Below the pieces are notes generated by a model that had not been told where the DNA came from, searched no databases, and was given only the letters and a program-made list of their open reading frames with translations. The position numbers and the translations under genes are program-made. Of a DNA stretch of 61,112 nt, positions 50,002-57,763 are shown piece after piece (positions within the stretch are counted from its first letter, which is position 1; each line of letters opens with the position of its first letter). This DNA comes from Clostridia bacterium (GTDB taxonomy: Bacteria > Bacillota_A > Clostridia > Christensenellales > Aristaeellaceae): NCBI GenBank assembly GCA_017518705.1, contig JAFWUC010000013.1:1-61112 (forward strand), written 5' to 3'.

Positions 50002-51113
50002 CCCAGCACCCTCACGGCGAGCTCCGGGTATACGGTCTTAAAGCCGTAAAGCACGTCCATGGAGTAAGTGCTCTTTTTGTATTTCTGGTCGTAGCCCTTG
50101 GTGACGCGCAGGGAGAGCCCGTTGTAAGTCGTGACGTAACTTTCCACGCCCTGCCCGTCGGGATTGATGAGCGCTCTGGACACGAACACGAACGCGCGAG
50201 GGTCGAAGGCGAGGCAGGCGGTGTGGCTGCCAACCAGCGTGACGGGCGTGTTCGCGCTGTACGCCTTGAGCGCGGGAGACAGTTTGACCGTAGCCTTGTT
50301 GGACGCGGCGGTCGCGCCTTCCGTGACGGTGTAGCTGTCGGAGCCGATCTTGATCAGGTCGCCCTTTACGAAGCTGCCCGTAAGGCTCGTGCCCGCAAGG
50401 TGCGCGAGAAGATCGCCCTCGACTGACGCGCTTTCCAGCTTCACGCCGGACCCGCTCACGCCCGAAACGTGCTTTTCCACCGCCTGAGTGGTGTATACGT
50501 CCATGCCGAATATGCGGCCCAGGCTGCCGTTTCTGAGCGCTTCGGTGTCGCCGGAATGGGCGGCGGAGGCGAGCTGCTCCACGGTTATCAGCTTGGCGCC
50601 CGCTTCGGGATCGACTATCAGCTTGCGCCCGAACTCCGGCACGCGCGCCAGGTTAAGCGCCTTCCTGACATCGGACAGGTCGTTAAGCGTCGAAATTGGC
50701 GTGCCCGCGGTGCCTGCGCAGGCGTACACGTCCTTATACAGCTTAAGCCCATCGGAATTGATCTTCGCGGCGAGCGCGCGGGCGGCGGGCAGGATGAAGT
50801 CCCGTTCCAGGGCTTCCTCGCTGTTCAGGCTCACCGCGGTCTCAACCGCGCCCGCGGCGACGTCCACCGTCGCCAGGGTGGACAGATTTACGTCCACGCT
50901 CTCTTCCTTTATATCCTGATAGTCAACGCCGTTCACCGCGTCGAATTCCCGCGCCTCAAGGCGGGAGGGCTTGCGCACCTGCACGGTGTCGCCGAGTTCC
51001 CCGAAGTCCTCGCTTAAGTCGCGGGAGCACAGTGCGGGGAACACGAGCTCATCCATCAGCGCGGGCAGCGCCTTGCGGGCGATGGTCTTAAGGGTTATGC
51101 AGTTGTTTGCCAT
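49998..51113 (-). CDS. Major capsid protein, P22 coat-like
   Basis: 371 residues, starting MANNCITLKTIARKALPALM. Recognisable features of the P22 gp5-like family are VFPALCSRDLSEDFGELGDT, VQVRKPSRLEAREFDAVNGV, VDVNLSTLATVDVAAGAVET, an I-domain-like insertion (ALRNGSLGRIFGMDVYTTQA, SDSYTVTEGATAASNKATVK) and C-terminal LSLRVTKGYDQKYKKSTYSM. It forms the HK97-fold shell. Frame intact; overlaps the following gene by 4 bp. Confidence 0.88.
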   Translation of the reverse strand: MANNCITLKTIARKALPALMDELVFPALCSRDLSEDFGELGDTVQVRKPSRLEAREFDAVNGVDYQDIKEESVDVNLSTLATVDVAAGAVETAVSLNSEEALERDFILPAARALAAKINSDGLKLYKDVYACAGTAGTPISTLNDLSDVRKALNLARVPEFGRKLIVDPEAGAKLITVEQLASAAHSGDTEALRNGSLGRIFGMDVYTTQAVEKHVSGVSGSGVKLESASVEGDLLAHLAGTSLTGSFVKGDLIKIGSDSYTVTEGATAASNKATVKLSPALKAYSANTPVTLVGSHTACLAFDPRAFVFVSRALINPDGQGVESYVTTYNGLSLRVTKGYDQKYKKSTYSMDVLYGFKTVYPELAVRVLG

Positions 51114-51162
51114 TGTTTTTTCATCCTTGTTTGAGATGTGAAAAGCCGCTATAGCCTGCTTT

Positions 51163-51474
51163 TCAGTGTTTTGTGAGCAGATAATACTCTCTGTCGGTCA
51201 TGCTGTCGTAATCCGCGGGGGCGGCGAGAGGCGAGGGCGCCATGCCCGCCAGCCGCTGTTCGCACAGGCGGGTCGACTCCTTATTTATCAGCGTTTTGAG
51301 CGCGTTCACCTGCGCTTCCAGCGCGTCGGGGCGGGATACGTCCAAGAGTTTTAGCGCCTCTTCGCCCAGATCGCTGTCTGAAAGCAGCCTGCGCGCTTTG
51401 ATCTCCGCCTTCAGGCGGTCCAGTTCCTCACGGGTGGTCTTTTCTTCGGTAACGTTGTCAAGTTCTTCGTTCAT
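51163..51474 (-). CDS. Scaffold-like phage protein
   Basis: 103 residues, almost entirely helical and charged (TREELDRLKAEIKARRLLSD, DALEAQVNALKTLINKESTR), lying between portal and coat, the classical scaffold position. Shorter than typical scaffolds (~180 residues). Its start overlaps the portal 3' end by 17 bp. Confidence 0.7.
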   Translation of the reverse strand: MNEELDNVTEEKTTREELDRLKAEIKARRLLSDSDLGEEALKLLDVSRPDALEAQVNALKTLINKESTRLCEQRLAGMAPSPLAAPADYDSMTDREYYLLTKH

Positions 51475-52828
51475 GTTTTCCTCCTTTTTCTGCGGCTGAT
51501 TCGTCGTCTGCCGTCTCGCTCTGTATCATTTCCGACTCACTTTCCACTTCCTTCTCGTCCCAGTCGGCGGTCCTGTGCAGGGTCTCGACCATGGTGCGGG
51601 TGGACATGGCGCCCGCCTGGGACGCGGCTTTTATGAGCTCGGCGGTGTCGTTCAGGTTTTCCGGCAGACTGCGGGTAAATGAGACTTCCACGTTTCCCGC
51701 GTCGAACGTCACCCCGTCCCACACTTGCAGCGCCCGGGCGAACAGCTTTAAGCGCGTTTTGAGCCCCTCGGTGAACCACTGCTGCTTCACAAAGCACAGC
51801 TGCTCCAGCCCCAGCAGGCGGTATTTGAGCGCGATGCCGCTTAAATTCCCCGCGAAGCTCTTTTCAGACAGGTCGGGCACCAGGGACAGCTTTTGGATGT
51901 CCCGCGAGAGCGACTCCTTGAGTATCTCGTTGCCGTTTTCGTCCATGTGCCCGCTCAAATATTCCGCTTTCGCGTCACCGTCGGGCAGGCACAGCGCCTT
52001 GTCCATCCTGAGCTGCAGCCAGGGCGGACGCCCCTGTTCGTCCGTGTCCAGCGCGCAGCCCGTAAGCACCAGCAGTTTTTCCGCCGCCTGCTGCTTGTCG
52101 TTCACACGGTCGGACTGCAGCAGGTCGTAAGCGTCGATCAGCGGCAGCACCCACTCGAAATCCCCCTTCTCGTGCTCGTCGTTCCAGTATTCCACCATGG
52201 GCACGCGCTCAAAAAAATGGGGGACGGACTCCATTATCTCGAAGCCCTTCCCCTTAAGTTCCCAGCGGGAGGCGGTCTTGCTCGTGTACACCCGGGCGGA
52301 CAGGGGACCCGGCGAACCGTCCTCCTTCGCGGCGCGGCTCAAATACACCCCGAACAGGGGCTGGCAGGCGGGCGTGTCGTCGTACACCACGAAGGCGCTC
52401 TCCGGCGACAGGGCGAAACTGCGGGGCAGCCTTTCCCCGGGCAGAGAGGTCACGATCTCCACGCCGCGCCCGTATATGGAGGCGTTGCGCGCGTTTTCCA
52501 CGTCCACGGCGGGGGCGTTCATGCGTTTGTACGCCTGCAGCACTCGGTCCAACGCGTCGGCATCCTCCTCCCGGGCGCGGTAGCCCACGCTTTCGCCCAC
52601 CAGGTAACCCGTGGAGACGGTGACGATGTACCTGGCAAACGCGTGGGGCAGGCGCACATTCGGCAGGGCGGGGCGCGCCGCGCGGGACAGGATGTCGTTT
52701 TCCGCCAGGTAGTACTGTTTAAGGCGGGAAAGCCGCTCGTGCCCCCGCCGGAACTCGTCTATCACGCCCCTGAGCAGCCCGGGCGTAGGCTCGGTGCCCC
52801 GGAGCAGGGATCTGGGTCGTTGTATCAT
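51458..52828 (-). CDS. Portal protein (SPP1 gp6-like)
   Basis: The 456-residue protein follows the SPP1-type portal pattern: HERLSRLKQYYLAENDILSR, LPHAFARYIVTVSTGYLVGE, VENARNASIYGRGVEIVTSL, VPMVEYWNDEHEKGDFEWVL, SDRVNDKQQAAEKLLVLTGC and SLSRDIQKLSLVPDLSEKSF. It would form the dodecameric DNA gate of the head. Frame intact. The C-terminal tail (SETADDESAAEKGGKHERRT) overlaps the scaffold-like gene. Confidence 0.9.
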   Translation of the reverse strand: MIQRPRSLLRGTEPTPGLLRGVIDEFRRGHERLSRLKQYYLAENDILSRAARPALPNVRLPHAFARYIVTVSTGYLVGESVGYRAREEDADALDRVLQAYKRMNAPAVDVENARNASIYGRGVEIVTSLPGERLPRSFALSPESAFVVYDDTPACQPLFGVYLSRAAKEDGSPGPLSARVYTSKTASRWELKGKGFEIMESVPHFFERVPMVEYWNDEHEKGDFEWVLPLIDAYDLLQSDRVNDKQQAAEKLLVLTGCALDTDEQGRPPWLQLRMDKALCLPDGDAKAEYLSGHMDENGNEILKESLSRDIQKLSLVPDLSEKSFAGNLSGIALKYRLLGLEQLCFVKQQWFTEGLKTRLKLFARALQVWDGVTFDAGNVEVSFTRSLPENLNDTAELIKAASQAGAMSTRTMVETLHRTADWDEKEVESESEMIQSETADDESAAEKGGKHERRT

Positions 52829-52871
52829 ATGTCTTCTCCTTTTTCGTATTCAAACCGGAAGCATGCGCGGT

Positions 52872-53239
52872 TTACCGGTGGTGAAGTGAGCTATCAGCCA
52901 TGGGATCGTCCGCGCCGCGCAAAAGGATCTTTTGGCCCGTGGGTCTGTAGATAAGGCAGGGCCGGGAGAGCCGGACCTCGAAAAGGGCGCCCACCCCCAG
53001 CATGTCCGCCGCCCTGACCAGCTGGGGCAGCACCGAATCCCGCAGGGTGGACATATACCTGCGCAGCACCAGCACGTTGGCGCTTTTGTCCCTCAAAACC
53101 GCCATCACCGCGCAGAGGGATGCGAAGGTGCTTTTGCCGGAGTCTGCCCGCCCTTGATAAAGTATTCCTTCACCCGGGCGTGTTTGATATCCTCGTATAC
53201 GTCGGCGTATACTGGAGCAAATAAGTCGTATATGTTCAT
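52872..53239 (-). pseudogene. Terminase large subunit, frameshifted and C-terminally truncated
   Basis: From ATG 53239 (RBS AAAGGATC) the frame reads MNIYDLFAPVYADVYEDIKH and then YFIK before losing frame at a GGG run near 53145-53149. The other frame restores GRADSGKSTFASLCAVMAVL (Walker A SGKST) and continues KSANVLVLRRYMSTLRDSVL, then RPTGQKILLRGADDPM. It stops at 52872 after only ~120 of ~420 expected residues; the motor and nuclease domains are absent. A PBSX/SPP1-type terminase, now dead. Confidence 0.88.
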
Positions 53240-53257
53240 GACGATCCTTTCACGGTT

Positions 53258-53400
53258 TTTCGGTCGTTGGTCGTTGGTCGTTGGTCATTGGTCATTGGTC
53301 GTTAGTCATTGATTAGTGCGTCAGCCCGGCAGTTTTTTGCCGCCTTCGGGCGGCGACCAATGACAAATGACTTCGGACGCGGCGGATGTATTTGCCGCCG
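53258..53400. repeat. GGTCGTTGGTC tandem words and a CGCC hairpin
   Basis: Runs of GGTCGTT / GGTCATT words at 53264-53313 match those at 45400-45530. They are followed by GCCGCC-ttc-GGGCGGC and AATGACAAATGAC words. No gene in 53240-53519. Confidence 0.75.
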
Positions 53401-53420
53401 CAAATGACCGACCCGCAAAA

Positions 53421-53436
53421 TGTTTCACGTGAAACA
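53421..53436. promoter_or_regulatory. parS site 2 (ParB/Spo0J binding sequence)
   Basis: TGTTTCACGTGAAACA again, perfect palindrome, 3,835 bp from site 1, with the same AAAA / TTTTTG flanks. Confidence 0.92.
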
Positions 53437-53519
53437 TTTTTGCGCTCAGGCCGGATAATCCTGGATTATCACGGTCTGGGGCGCGGTTTTGGCGTGGTTT
53501 TCGCCCTTTTCGCCCGCTT

Positions 53520-53705
53520 TCAGCCCCGCAGCTCCATCAGCAGGTTCAGCGCCTTCAGGTCCCCCTGCATGGCCATGCCGCACAGCTTTTCGCCTATCAC
53601 CTTCGCCACGCTCTCGCCCCTGCGGGGACCCTCCGCGTCCAGCGCCTCCAGGCTGTCTCCCGCCAGCAGCCCGCGGCAGAGTTTTGAAATGTCCGGTGTC
53701 CTCAT
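53520..53705 (-). CDS. Small phage-type protein, unknown
   Basis: 61 residues from ATG 53705 after AAAGGAG: MRTPDISKLCRGLLAGDSLE, then VAKVIGEKLCGMAMQGDLKA and LNLLMELRG. The MAxxGDxKAxxLLxE ending resembles small phage proteins coded just before terminase genes, possibly terminase-small or regulator remnants. Its leader has an extended -10 promoter (53815-53820) and a hairpin (53750-53778). Confidence 0.6.
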   Translation of the reverse strand: MRTPDISKLCRGLLAGDSLEALDAEGPRRGESVAKVIGEKLCGMAMQGDLKALNLLMELRG

Positions 53706-53749
53706 ACGCTCTCCTTTCGTTTTAAACACGTACAAAAAACGGGCATACA

Positions 53750-53778
53750 AAAACCGCGGCCGTATCGGTCGCGGTGCT
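53750..53778 (-). terminator. Possible attenuator hairpin in the leader of the small phage gene
   Basis: Minus strand ACCGCG-accgatacgg-CCGCGGT followed by TTTTG, between the promoter and the start codon. Confidence 0.5.
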
Positions 53779-53811
53779 TTGCCCGTGTTCGTTTCCCTGT
53801 TTTTTGATGAT

Positions 53812-53824
53812 ACTATTATAGCAC
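53812..53824 (-). promoter_or_regulatory. Extended -10 promoter at the prophage left edge of transcription
   Basis: Minus strand GTGCTATAAT; -10 at 53815-53820 with TG one base upstream. A -35-like TTGCCT lies 19 bp away. Confidence 0.6.
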
Positions 53825-53900
53825 AAAAAAAGTCCAAAAAGGCAAGTAGAGTCCACTTTGTGTTAAGATTTGGTTAAATCATATGCCAGACTCGCGTTGC

Positions 53901-54248
53901 TCAACGGCGTATCAGGATGCCTTTCATGAACGGGGACCCGTTGTGCGTGCGGTAAACTTCTTCTTTCTCTTTTTCGGTGCACCCGATCAGTATCTTGATT
54001 TCCGAATCCCGCTTCATGAGGTCGACCGTGCAGATGACCGCGTCGACCCGCTTTTCGCCGCTTCCGACCCAAACGTCTATCCCCGCGCCGTCGGGGGAGG
54101 AGGTGTTTTTCAGGTATCCGTAGTCGACCCGGTATATGAAATCCGGGAATTTCGGGTGGGCGGATCCTTTCGGGCGGTCGATCACTATCTCGGAAGCGTC
54201 CACCAGGCGGTCCAGCGCGTCCCAGAAATCCCTGTCGTTTTGCTCCAC
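53901..54248 (-). CDS. Inorganic pyrophosphatase-like protein
   Basis: 115 residues with the soluble pyrophosphatase core: SEIVIDRPKGSAHPKFPDFI, YRVDYGYLKNTSSPDGAGID, VWVGSGEKRVDAVICTVDLM and KDSEIKILIGCTEKEKEEVY. The EIVIDRPKGS and DYGYLxxT...DGxGIDVWVG strings match the small Clostridial version of family I pyrophosphatases (usually ~115-120 residues). It would hydrolyse pyrophosphate or a related phosphoanhydride. Start ATG 54248, RBS AAAGGAGGCAAAG. Confidence 0.82.
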   Translation of the reverse strand: MEQNDRDFWDALDRLVDASEIVIDRPKGSAHPKFPDFIYRVDYGYLKNTSSPDGAGIDVWVGSGEKRVDAVICTVDLMKRDSEIKILIGCTEKEKEEVYRTHNGSPFMKGILIRR

Positions 54249-54280
54249 TTTGCCTCCTTTGGGGACGCCGCGTCAAAGTT

Positions 54281-54886
54281 TCAGTCCGTAACGGACGCCA
54301 TTATCACGGCGTACCTGTCCATGCGCCTGTCATATACGCTCCAGCACGCCGTGCCCCACCATTCGTGCCCGTCGTCAAAATAGTTGGACCAGTCGGTGCT
54401 CCACTCGTATACCTCAAGCTCGTCCGTGCCTTCCGGGAACAGCGCGGAGTTGACGCTGATGAACTCGTCCGGCCCGTATCCAGAGGTGTGCGGCGTCTCC
54501 CAGAACGCGTACCAGTAGGGGATCTGCTCGCCTTTCATGGCGTCCGGCCAGCCGCAGTCGTAAAACCTCTGGCCTGTGCGGTCGGTGCGCAGTATCCCGG
54601 GGATATGCAGCAGCGCCGCGGGATCGATCCTGTGCGCCCGCGCTTTGCCCATATCCAGATTCCAGGGGAAGGGCTCCTCCCGCGCTTTCCCGGAGAAGCC
54701 GACCTCGGAGGCAAGCTGCTCTTCGATATACCGTTCGATCACCTTGAGCATGGCGAAGAGCACGGCATCCTTGTGCGAGCGGTACCCCTGATACGGCGTA
54801 GCGTCCTTTATCAGGCAGTAGTCGATCAGGCATCTGTCATATTTTCCGATCAGTTCATAAAAAGGATCGTCGGTCAGTTCCCGCAT
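54281..54886 (-). CDS. Hypothetical protein, Trp/Asp-rich C terminus
   Basis: 201 residues. The N-terminal half is helical (DPFYELIGKYDRCLIDYCLI, FAMLKVIERYIEEQLASEVG); the C-terminal half is rich in aromatic and acidic residues (WYAFWETPHTSGYGPDEFIS, YEWSTDWSNYFDDGHEWWGT, ACWSVYDRRMDRYAVIMASV). No family recognised, but the composition resembles small enzymes and immunity-type proteins of Clostridia. It precedes the pyrophosphatase-like gene by 32 bp. Confidence 0.68.
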   Translation of the reverse strand: MRELTDDPFYELIGKYDRCLIDYCLIKDATPYQGYRSHKDAVLFAMLKVIERYIEEQLASEVGFSGKAREEPFPWNLDMGKARAHRIDPAALLHIPGILRTDRTGQRFYDCGWPDAMKGEQIPYWYAFWETPHTSGYGPDEFISVNSALFPEGTDELEVYEWSTDWSNYFDDGHEWWGTACWSVYDRRMDRYAVIMASVTD

Positions 54887-54964
54887 ATGTTTCCCCCGAA
54901 AAATATAATGGCGGTCTGCCCTGCGGCGCCCTGAATTTGTATCTTCCGCGAAAGCGCCCGGCGG

Positions 54965-55420
54965 CTATCCCGCTTTTCCCGCTCCCAGGATGATCCCTGC
55001 CAGCGCCGTCAGCGCGAAGGGAAGCAGCAGCAGGGCGACCTGCGCGCAGCTCCTGATAAAGCTGCGTTCGCCCGGACGCCACGCGCGTTTCGGGTCGTTT
55101 TTATAGCACAGGGTCACACTGCCGGGGGGCACCTGACGGGCGCGGAAGCGGTACACGTAGCTTTTGCCGTCTACCCTGTAATCGTACTTCGCGTCTATGT
55201 GATCCGCCGGTCCGCCGTATTCGCCCTCTCCTTCGCGGTACACGCTGCCGGGCCTCAGATACGCCGTCACCGTGGCGGAAGCGCCCTTTTTGCCCCTGTT
55301 CGTGCCAAGGCGGCGGCTCAGGATGACCGCAAAGACCATGGAAATAACGAACACCAAAGCGGTCAGCAGGTTCGCGGGGGTAAACAGTTCCTTCGCCCGG
55401 GAAAGCAGTTCCCCGTTCAT
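54965..55420 (-). CDS. DUF3592-like membrane protein
   Basis: Start ATG 55420 gives 151 residues. It has helix LLTALVFVISMVFAVILSRR, an extracytoplasmic beta domain with TVTAYLRPGSVYREGEGEYG, KYDYRVDGKSYVYRFRARQV and PPGSVTLCYKNDPKRAW, and a terminal helix (VALLLLPFALTALAGIILGA). This layout fits DUF3592. Overlaps the upstream isomerase-like gene by 4 bp. Confidence 0.72.
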   Translation of the reverse strand: MNGELLSRAKELFTPANLLTALVFVISMVFAVILSRRLGTNRGKKGASATVTAYLRPGSVYREGEGEYGGPADHIDAKYDYRVDGKSYVYRFRARQVPPGSVTLCYKNDPKRAWRPGERSFIRSCAQVALLLLPFALTALAGIILGAGKAG

Positions 55421-56271
55421 TCGGTATACGCCTCCGTTTCGCCGCTCACATACTTTAGCCCGCGCCTGACCGCGTCCAGCGAGCGGTTGAGCTTGTCCAG
55501 GTTTATCTGCCCGTCGGGGAAGAGGGAGGTGCTCTCCACGGTGGCCGTGCCTGCAAAATTGCACTCCCTGAGCAGGTGGAAGAACGCGCCGAAGTCCACC
55601 TCTCCGTCGCCTATGTGCATTATGGGCAGCCGCCCCGCCATGGGCATGTTGAGGCTGGAATCGTTCAGGTGCAGATGGGTGATATAGCCCTTTTCCAACA
55701 AAAAGCGGTACTTATCCGTGGCAAGCAGCGCGTTTTCCCCGTGCAGGAACGCCATTTTGGTGTCGTAAGTGAAGCGCGCGTCAGGAATGTATTCCGCTGC
55801 GCTCACCAGGTGGTCCAGCGCCAGGTTGCTCACGCAGGTCACGTTCTCCATGGTCAGGACAACGCCGCTGTCCTTCGCCATATTGTGCAATATTGCATAT
55901 ATCGGCAGCGTCTCTTCAAAGCTGCGGTCGGAGCAGGGGCCGTTCCACAGGTGGCACACCATCTTTTTTGAGCCCAGGAAAAGCGCGGTGTCCAGGTCGC
56001 GGCGGAAGGTCTTTACGGCTTCGTCCTTGCCCGCGCTGCCCTGTTCTGCGAGGATGTCGCCGATTATCTTGTCCGCGTGGGTCACTGGGAAGGAGAGCCC
56101 GCTTTCCCTGAGCAGGCGGCGGATAAAGTCGATCTCGCCGTCCCAGCTTTCGTACATCAGAAATTCGCCCCCGTCGGCGCGCAGCCGGGGGGCAACAGAC
56201 GGGATCAGGCGGTAATCCCTGCCGTTCAGGCGCGTCAGGTACGCGCCGTTGGAGACGTATAACGGTATCAT
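55417..56271 (-). CDS. Sugar phosphate isomerase/epimerase (AP_endonuc_2-fold) protein
   Basis: The 284-residue TIM-barrel protein shows the xylose-isomerase-like pattern of metal ligands: FPVTHADKIIGDILAEQG, MVCHLWNGPCSDRSFEETLP, GVVLTMENVTCVSNLALDHL (Glu), TYDTKMAFLHGENALL (Asp), ITHLHLNDSSLNMPM (His, Asp), PIMHIGDGEVDFGAFFHLLR and TATVESTSLFPDGQINLDKL (Glu). It interconverts sugars or polyol derivatives; the substrate cannot be told. Coupled by 4 bp to the DUF3592-like gene. Confidence 0.85.
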   Translation of the reverse strand: MIPLYVSNGAYLTRLNGRDYRLIPSVAPRLRADGGEFLMYESWDGEIDFIRRLLRESGLSFPVTHADKIIGDILAEQGSAGKDEAVKTFRRDLDTALFLGSKKMVCHLWNGPCSDRSFEETLPIYAILHNMAKDSGVVLTMENVTCVSNLALDHLVSAAEYIPDARFTYDTKMAFLHGENALLATDKYRFLLEKGYITHLHLNDSSLNMPMAGRLPIMHIGDGEVDFGAFFHLLRECNFAGTATVESTSLFPDGQINLDKLNRSLDAVRRGLKYVSGETEAYTE

Positions 56272-56319
56272 TTGTTTCCTATTGTTCTTTCAGCGTATTT
56301 TGTGCGCCCGCGGGGGGCG

Positions 56320-56794
56320 GCTATCAGCTTTTAGCTTTGAGAGGCTGACGCAGGCGGACTGTCCGGCGCGTCGGGGTGCATTAGTCGTTTGGTTAGTGCG
56401 TCATCGCGAGGAAGGCGCATAGCGCCGACGTGGCGATCCGTCCTTAATTTGAAAGGGTTACGGATTGCCACGCGGTCTTAGACCGCTCGCAATGACGCAT
56501 CAAAGTATTCCAACCGTACTGCTCTTATCCGCAAGACCGGCTTTGCCGGTCTGAGGATGAATTTTCGCGAAGGACAGCTTGCCGTCCGTAACGAAAATTC
56601 TTTCCTTGCGGGATTTCCGCTCGGAAACCCCGCAGGGTTTCAGGAAATCCCGTGCCTTTTTCGTGCGGGGCGGATACGGATTGCCACGCCTGCCATAGGC
56701 AGGCTCGCAATGACGCGTCGGTAATAAACTGTCTAAGCCCCGCAGGAAAAAGCGTTCCTTTTGATCGAGATGCATCGCAGAGGCATTTCGATCA
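56320..56794. repeat. Mosaic repeat array downstream of ruvA
   Basis: AGCTTTTAGCTTT at 56328; a complete GCGTCATCGCGAG...GTGGCGATCCGT...ACGGATTGCCACG...CGCAATGACGC element (56398-56497); the 90-bp AATTTTCGCGAAGGACAGC module (56524-56610); GGGATTTCC/GGAAATCCC stems; a half element (56676-56716); AAAAAGCGTTCC (56749); then the stop-codon hairpin (56762-56794). Confidence 0.85.
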
Positions 56795-57388
56795 GTTGCC
56801 CAAACTTCTCAGCGCCTGCATGATGATGTCGTTCACGTTGTTCAGGCTCGGGTCGGTGCGGCCCACGGCGCCCGCCGCCTCGGAGGAGGTGTAGCCCAGC
56901 GCCATCAGCGCCTCTATGGCCTCGCTCTGGGCGGACTGCGCCTTGGGCACGAACACGGGCGCGCCGGGGGAGGAGATCAGGTCGTTTTCGCTCACCTTCT
57001 CCTTAAGCTCCAGTATCAGCCGCTGGGCGATCTTCTTGCCTATGCCAGGCGCCTTTGCCAGGCGGGACGCGTCCCCGGTGACGATGGCGACGGACAGGTC
57101 CTGGGGGCTGATCACGCCCAGCACGCCCATGGCCGTCTTGGGGCCGATGCCGCTTACGGAGATCAGCTTCATGAACATGCGCTTCTCCTCGCGGGACACG
57201 AAGCCGAACAGCTCCATGGCGTCCTCCCGGACGGACATATAGGTGTACAGCGTGGCCTCCTGGCCCGTCTGGGGCAGGGCGGACAGTGTGGAGGGGGAGA
57301 CGTTGATCTCAAACCCCACGCCCCCCGCCTCTATCACGGCCAGGGAGGACGTCTTGTCGGTAAGTATGCCTTTGATGTGTGAGAGCAT
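56792..57388 (-). CDS. ruvA: Holliday junction branch migration protein RuvA
   Basis: The 198-residue protein starts MLSHIKGILTDKTSSLAVIE and has the three RuvA domains: an OB fold (GVGFEINVSPSTLSALPQTG, TYMSVREDAMELFGFVSREE), two helix-hairpin-helix motifs (LISVSGIGPKTAMGVLG, LAKAPGIGKKIAQRLILELK) and the C-terminal RuvB-binding domain (AQSEAIEALMALGYTSSEAA). RuvA tetramers hold Holliday junctions for RuvB. ruvB and ruvC are not adjacent, which is less common. Its stop codon is part of a TGATCGAAATGC hairpin. Confidence 0.97.
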   Translation of the reverse strand: MLSHIKGILTDKTSSLAVIEAGGVGFEINVSPSTLSALPQTGQEATLYTYMSVREDAMELFGFVSREEKRMFMKLISVSGIGPKTAMGVLGVISPQDLSVAIVTGDASRLAKAPGIGKKIAQRLILELKEKVSENDLISSPGAPVFVPKAQSAQSEAIEALMALGYTSSEAAGAVGRTDPSLNNVNDIIMQALRSLGN

Positions 57389-57489
57389 GATGTGTTTCCT
57401 TCTGTTGTCGGGTCATCGGGATGGAGCGGTATTTGTGACGGCGTTTTTCGCGTTATCTGGATGGGGCGATTGTGCCGTCTGTATTTCTC

Positions 57490-57763
57490 TTTCGCGTCAT
57501 CGCGAGTGCGCAAATGGGAGTGAATTTGCGTCCAGTGGACGCAAAGAGCCATGAGCGTTCGTTGAAGTGTTCGAGTGTGGCGATCCGTTCCTCATTGGAC
57601 AGAGTACGGATTGCCACGTCAAGCCCTGCGGGCTTTCCTCGCAATGACGCATCCAAAACAGTCTAAGCCCCGCAGCAAAAAGCGTTCCCTCTTTCCGCCG
57701 CGTTTTTATCAAAAACGTGGCGGAAATATATGATCGAAATGCGTCGCAGAGGCATTTCAATCA
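57490..57763. repeat. Mosaic repeat array downstream of cmk
   Basis: A complete GCGTCATCGCGAG...GTGGCGATCCGTTCC...ACGGATTGCCACG...CGCAATGACGC element (57494-57650), AAAAAGCGTTCC (57676), a long stem TTTCCGCCGCGTTTTTAT/AAAAACGTGGCGGAAA (57697-57727) and the hairpin TGATCGAAATGC/GCATTTCAATCA (57731-57763). Confidence 0.85.

Larger units (their letters stand above)
41680..53705 (-). mobile_element. Decayed prophage (terminase to holin, minus strand)
   Basis: In transcription order: small protein, terminase fragment, SPP1-type portal, scaffold-like protein, P22-type coat, three small head/tail proteins, tail-tip protein, fibre-like protein, lysin, holin. Tape measure, tail tube, connector genes, integrase and regulators are not seen, and the terminase is frameshifted and truncated, so it cannot form phage. 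Two foreign genes (42227 plus strand, 45837) and repeat arrays interrupt it. Confidence 0.85.

Noticed and set aside
49585..50049. A plus-strand 154-codon frame beginning MFHVKH
   Set aside because: Its start is the parS palindrome read as codons, and the remainder is antisense to a phage gene.
53240..53520. The perfect parS palindromes as ordinary terminators
   Set aside because: The 16-bp core equals the ParB site consensus; the AAAA/TTTT flanks could allow bidirectional termination, but no gene ends directly at either site.
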